A stretch of 64,000 bases of DNA from Nautilus pompilius. Lineage: Eukaryota; Mollusca; Cephalopoda; Nautilida; Nautilidae. How positions within the stretch are numbered: the stretch's first letter is position 1; every line of letters begins with the position of its first letter. Under the pieces are notes generated by a model that saw only the letters and a program-made list of their open reading frames with translations, made no database searches and was not told the DNA's origin. Made by a program: the position numbers and the translations under genes. The stretch spans positions 310,001 to 374,000 of the forward strand of contig JACATO010001101.1 in the NCBI GenBank assembly GCA_018389105.1. The letters are read 5' to 3'. Shown one piece after another: positions 60,831 to 64,000 of this stretch.

Positions 60831-61141
60831 GGAGTGGTTTCCCGGCTCACTTTCTCCCTTTGCCCGCATTGGACGATAGGCTGCTGTAAGATTAGAGCCA
60901 TTCTTCTTTGTATCGTGTTAGGTTCGTACGGGTAACTTTCTGGCAGAGACTTTAATTGCATCCGAGTGTCCGGAGTTTAGCTTCTCTCTCGAGGAGGAAG
61001 ACCCGCCGGAACCTGCGCCGGGATGCCGTCGCATCGCGACAGAAATGCACGATCGTGCTCTGTTTAATTAGCTCAACAACAAAAAACGTAGTAACGCTGG
61101 ACAGACTTCGGTATTCATTCTGGATATAGATAAGTAAGTTT

Positions 61142-61666
61142 ATGTTACAAGAGCTCAGCGTACAAAAGGAAAAATTAACAAATCTTTTAGAAAGAAAACA
61201 GTTTTTTTTTTCTTTTTCTCACAAATATAAACCCAGAGAAGCCCCCAAAAACATCCAAGGACAGACTGTATTTTATACACAAGAGAAAGAGCCTAACATT
61301 TTTGAGCTGGAGGGATCTGAGAATCCAAAACTGGATGTCGTCATGGTAGCAAATTCCTTTGTCGTTGTAGCTAATCTGTTCAAGTTTTTCAAACAAAATA
61401 AAGAATTCCCATGCAATTTCAATAAGTGTTCACACAGTTTGAGAGATAATAGCGCTGCCGTATTATCCGCCAAGCTTACGCAGGCGGAGGTCACGTCGAG
61501 TTTGCCGAGGATATGGGATTGGCGAATGAGTTATGCTCCATCGGTTGTAACTAATGGGGTTAAAGGTGTAAATCGCAGAGAGTTTATGATTCCACGAGGT
61601 ACGCGCGAAAGAAATGGATATCTGTCCCTTATAAATCAACAAATTCTGTTGTTAAAAGAGTATTAA
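61142..61666 (+). CDS. Open frame of 174 codons, unrecognised
   Basis: An uninterrupted plus-strand frame, long for this AT-rich stretch. It is Lys/Phe/Asn-rich, starting MLQELSVQKEKLTNLLERK, with NIFELEGSENPKLDVVMVAN in the middle and ending LINQQILLLKEY. No signal peptide, membrane segment or family motif is clear. It lies antisense in intron 1 of the membrane-protein gene, and CpG is scarce in most of it. It could be a chance frame, a fragment of an old element, or a small gene; no promoter or poly(A) signal tells them apart. Confidence 0.2.
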   Translation: MLQELSVQKEKLTNLLERKQFFFSFSHKYKPREAPKNIQGQTVFYTQEKEPNIFELEGSENPKLDVVMVANSFVVVANLFKFFKQNKEFPCNFNKCSHSLRDNSAAVLSAKLTQAEVTSSLPRIWDWRMSYAPSVVTNGVKGVNRREFMIPRGTRERNGYLSLINQQILLLKEY

Positions 61667-62290
61667 TATTTAACACTGGCTAATACATGTGGAGTGCTAT
61701 CCAAGTACTACTCGACTACGTCAGGGTAACCAACTCCCTCACGGAGCCGGTTTTGCTGAGGTGTGTTTGCATACCTGAAAAGCAAATGGTGTCTGATGTT
61801 TTACTTTTTAATTATTATTTATAACAAATACAATAGGAGAAGAACAGCTGGGAATACTTCATCTCTACTGTCATGTGCTGGTCATCCAGCATGTCTCTAA
61901 ACCTACTAACAAATAAATGTTCAGTCAATTGTTTGCAATGCGGAAATATAAATCTTAAACGATAGTCTGGATTAAGTATTCTGGGATCTCGTGTTATCTA
62001 CAAGAGCGACACAAGCACTGTTTTTACATCGATATCAGGGATTCTCGGGGGAGATGGATATTCCTGACGGATGCAAAAACAGAAAGGAAGAAGAACCAAC
62101 TCAACAGACTTGGTGGACGACACCCGAAAGGTAATAGCCCCGATCTGAGTAAGTGAAAACTCTTTTGAAAAATGGCTGGGATAACAGATCAAGTTTCTGG
62201 TTTTGCTAAAATTTGAATTAATTCAGAAAAAAAAGGGGGTGAGCAAACTGCTGCAGCTAAAAAGAGTTGAAAGGAACATCTAGCACATAC

Positions 62291-62416
62291 CATTAAACGT
62301 GGAGTCAGCCAGTTTTTAGGCGTATACGCAAGGCGAAACAGTTTGTAGGGGAAAATGAGGATGATTAGATACAACCCAAAAAAGGTGACTGCTGATGTCA
62401 AGAGAACCAATAACAT
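62291..62416 (-). CDS. Unrecognised multi-pass membrane protein, exon 1 (start and first membrane segment)
   Basis: Starts at ATG 62414-62416 with an in-frame TAA nine bases upstream and an intron acceptor (TTTTGTTTTAG) about 30 bases upstream, so a 5' UTR exon is likely. It encodes 42 residues: MLLVLLTSAVTFFGLYLIIL, then IFPYKLFRLAYTPKNWLTPR and LM. The donor ATG|GTATGT is strong and phase 0. The first 22 residues form a membrane segment or signal anchor with a basic patch after it. Joined to exons 2-5, the model is about 310 residues with four or five membrane segments and a cytoplasmic-looking tail. Confidence 0.55.
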
Positions 62417-62479
62417 CTCCAGTAATTATTTTGCTAGTGATTCTACTAAAACAAAAAGTTATGTGCCTATCCTCGAAGC

Positions 62480-63720
62480 TGAAATCCTCTATTTACATTA
62501 GTATTGTTGATACTGCTATTACAAAAGAACCAGAACTTCCATTGCTGTCTTAAATTAGATAAGCAGGAGGTCCTGATAATATCCATTTTAGATTTTTAAC
62601 TTATCAAACAAATATCTTGCCTTTTGAGCAAAATTCTTGTTAAGAAATCAGTAATTACTGGGAAGTTACCATCCGCGTGGAAACATACGAAACTTACTCC
62701 ATAATTCTTCAAAAAAGATTCTCTAGGAATGATCTCATTAATTAAAGACCAGTTATTTAAAAATTATCTCCAGGTAAAATAGTTGAGGGTGTTGTTAAAG
62801 AATACCATGCTTGAGAGTCAGCATGACTTCCTTCCTGGAATATCTCGCCTGGCTGATTTGCTAGAGTTCCTCAAAGACGTCACTAGTAAATTGAACAAAA
62901 GTAATAGTATGAATGTTCTTTATCTCAGATTTTTTAAAATCTTTTGATGCGATTTTACATAGAACTGCAAAAGTTTTGGTATAATCGATCATCTTTTGAT
63001 ATAGATTGCTCATTATTTACATATTAGGGAGATGTTTTCAAGGGCGTAGTCATTAGCAGAGTACCTCAAGGTTCGGCTTTTGGACGTATTCTTTTCTCAA
63101 TTTTTATAGATAATATTGGCATTGGACTATCCAGTAATAATAATATGAAAACTGAAGTTGGTAAATTGTTTGATAGGGGTTACTAATCGTGATGACACTA
63201 AGATTCTGCAACCTTATTTAAATCTTTTAGCGGATTAATCTAATATGGGAAAACAGAAATGTAATTTTTCCAAATGAAGGCACGAAATAAACTACTCCAT
63301 GAACTGGATAGCGCTGCCATTACAACAGTAGCTGATGAGGACTTAGGTATCATAGTATGCCAGTATTTCGAAATGTCAGCAGCAGTGGATGAATGTCTAT
63401 CACTCGGTACAGTCTTAAGCATGATAAATCATATCATAAAGGTTAAAACGTTGGGATTCCCATTTTGTCTCTATAAGAATTAGTTAAACACTTTTGGAGT
63501 ATGCGGTACAGGGCTGAATCTTCTATATACAAAGGATATGGATATTTTGGAGAAGGTTCAGGGTATTACTTGGAAAATTGGTAATGGACGTGGTCCTTTT
63601 ATTGAAGAAACGTCAAGGCCTGTTGCCTACAAACTCTTCGACTCGACATGGCCGAGGTATTCAAGATTTCTTTCTGATATGGAACGCGTAATTCTAGATA
63701 GATTCCATTAATGTCAATAA
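62480..63720 (+). pseudogene. Degenerate LINE reverse transcriptase (CR1/Rex-like)
   Basis: Plus-strand text in shifting frames follows a known LINE order: VITGKLPSAWKHTKLTP (about 62.65 kb), LESQHDFLPGISRLADLLEF then LKDVTSKLNK (about 62.81-62.90 kb), ISRVPQGSAFGRILFSIFID (about 63.05 kb). Then DLGIIVCQYFEMSAAVDECL (about 63.34 kb) and DILEKVQG (about 63.54 kb) follow. These match the standard 'ITG.LP..W', 'QHGF..G.S...LLEF', 'VPQGSVLGP.LF..(Y/F)I(N/D)D(L/I)', 'DLGV..S' and 'LEKVQR' blocks. The YADD box is not preserved. Many stops; clearly inactive. Ends not defined. Confidence 0.75.
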
Positions 63721-63784
63721 CATCTTATATATCACAAAGAGTCGTAACTGCCTGATAAGCAAAACTCACGCGCGAGGCAGCGTT

Positions 63785-63923
63785 TGCCTGGAAGATGGCG
63801 CAAATATTTACCACGTGATTTAGAAATCTACCGCCATCTTTGTAACTTTCCATATGTCGCGGTCGTGTCCCTTATCCGGAACACTAACCAAACGGGGAAG
63901 GAGGGAGCGTGACACCGGAAACC
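63785..63923 (+). promoter_or_regulatory. Promoter-like block with inverted AAGATGGCG motifs around CACGTG
   Basis: AAGATGGCG at 63792-63800 and its reverse complement CGCCATCTT at 63832-63840, both YY1-like, with an E-box CACGTG at 63812-63817 almost exactly between them. TCCGGA (63875) and CCGGAA (63914) are Ets-like. The cluster of these motifs just before a Kozak-favourable ATG suits a TATA-less, broadly expressed gene. Function is inferred from motif content. Confidence 0.5.
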
Positions 63924-64000
63924 ATGGCCGCCACGAACGTCCCCCCAGCTGTACTTCGAGTTCAGCAGACCTATCGAAAGTATCTACCAGAATTCTACTT
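63924..64000 (+). CDS. Start of an unrecognised gene, cut by the window end
   Basis: ATG at 63924 lies in a strong start context (GAAACCATGG). The frame stays open to the end of the window, giving MAATNVPPAVLRVQQTYRKY then LPEFY. The Met-Ala-Ala start and the promoter-like block directly upstream make a real first exon plausible. Only 25 residues are visible; they do not identify a family. The frame has no stop, but that is weak evidence at this length. Confidence 0.45.
   Translation, partial: MAATNVPPAVLRVQQTYRKYLPEFY

Noticed and set aside
60288..60961. Ser/Leu-rich open frames of 68-99 codons
   Set aside because: Products of the CT and TGACGTCA array.
61470..61520. SLPRIWDWR as the start of a papain-type protease
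   Set aside because: The motif resembles the mature start of cathepsins, but the sequence after it lacks the QGxCGSCW active-site block.
1..64000. CRISPR arrays, bacterial operons, ribosomal RNA
   Set aside because: No regularly spaced direct repeats with unique spacers, no rRNA-like stretches; the genes have introns.

Overview
This window looks like nuclear genomic DNA from an animal, most likely a lophotrochozoan and plausibly a mollusc. Genes are split by GT-AG introns. Intergenic DNA is rich in AT, (ATT)n and CT/GA microsatellites, minisatellites and tRNA-derived SINE-like copies. It also carries decayed Tc1/mariner and hAT-like DNA transposons and non-LTR retrotransposons. An interstitial TTAGGG tract fits an animal genome. 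I saw no bacterial or viral organisation and no CRISPR array.

Layout. (1) About 1.4-7.1 kb, minus strand: four exons of a DEG/ENaC-family sodium channel, from a likely start methionine through TM1 into the extracellular domain. The 3' half, including TM2, lies beyond the left edge. (2) 7.8-12.5 kb: a dead Tc1-like transposon, microsatellites and a CT-rich minisatellite. (3) 12.54-13.91 kb, plus strand: a complete single-coding-exon F-box protein of 455 residues, FBXO39/FBXO33-like. (4) 17.46-25.60 kb, minus strand: a six-exon MITD1 orthologue (MIT plus C-terminal PLD-like domain). All splice junctions can be read, but there is a one-base frameshift in exon 1. A decayed hAT/DUF4371-type transposase lies antisense in intron 4. 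A 5'-truncated RNase H-bearing LINE lies just upstream of the start codon. (5) 28-46 kb: gene-poor DNA with Tc1 remnants, SINE-like copies and an interstitial telomeric tract. (6) 47.8-62.4 kb, minus strand: five short exons that join in phase into an unrecognised multi-pass membrane protein of about 310 residues. Its first intron holds an array of paired TGACGTCA (CRE-type) palindromes at a fixed 21-bp spacing. (7) 62.5-63.7 kb: a second dead LINE. (8) 63.78-64.0 kb: a promoter-like block with an inverted pair of AAGATGGCG motifs around a CACGTG box. A new reading frame follows and runs off the right edge.

The genes do not form a pathway. The channel is a membrane gene, MITD1 acts in ESCRT-III-dependent abscission, and the F-box protein is probably a ubiquitin-ligase adaptor. 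The F-box and MITD1 genes are convergent and lie in a CpG-sparse block. The channel gene and the right half are CpG-richer, which resembles the gene-body methylation mosaic of invertebrate genomes. Exon boundaries were chosen by eye from splice signals, reading phase and family similarity; nothing was searched or computed.
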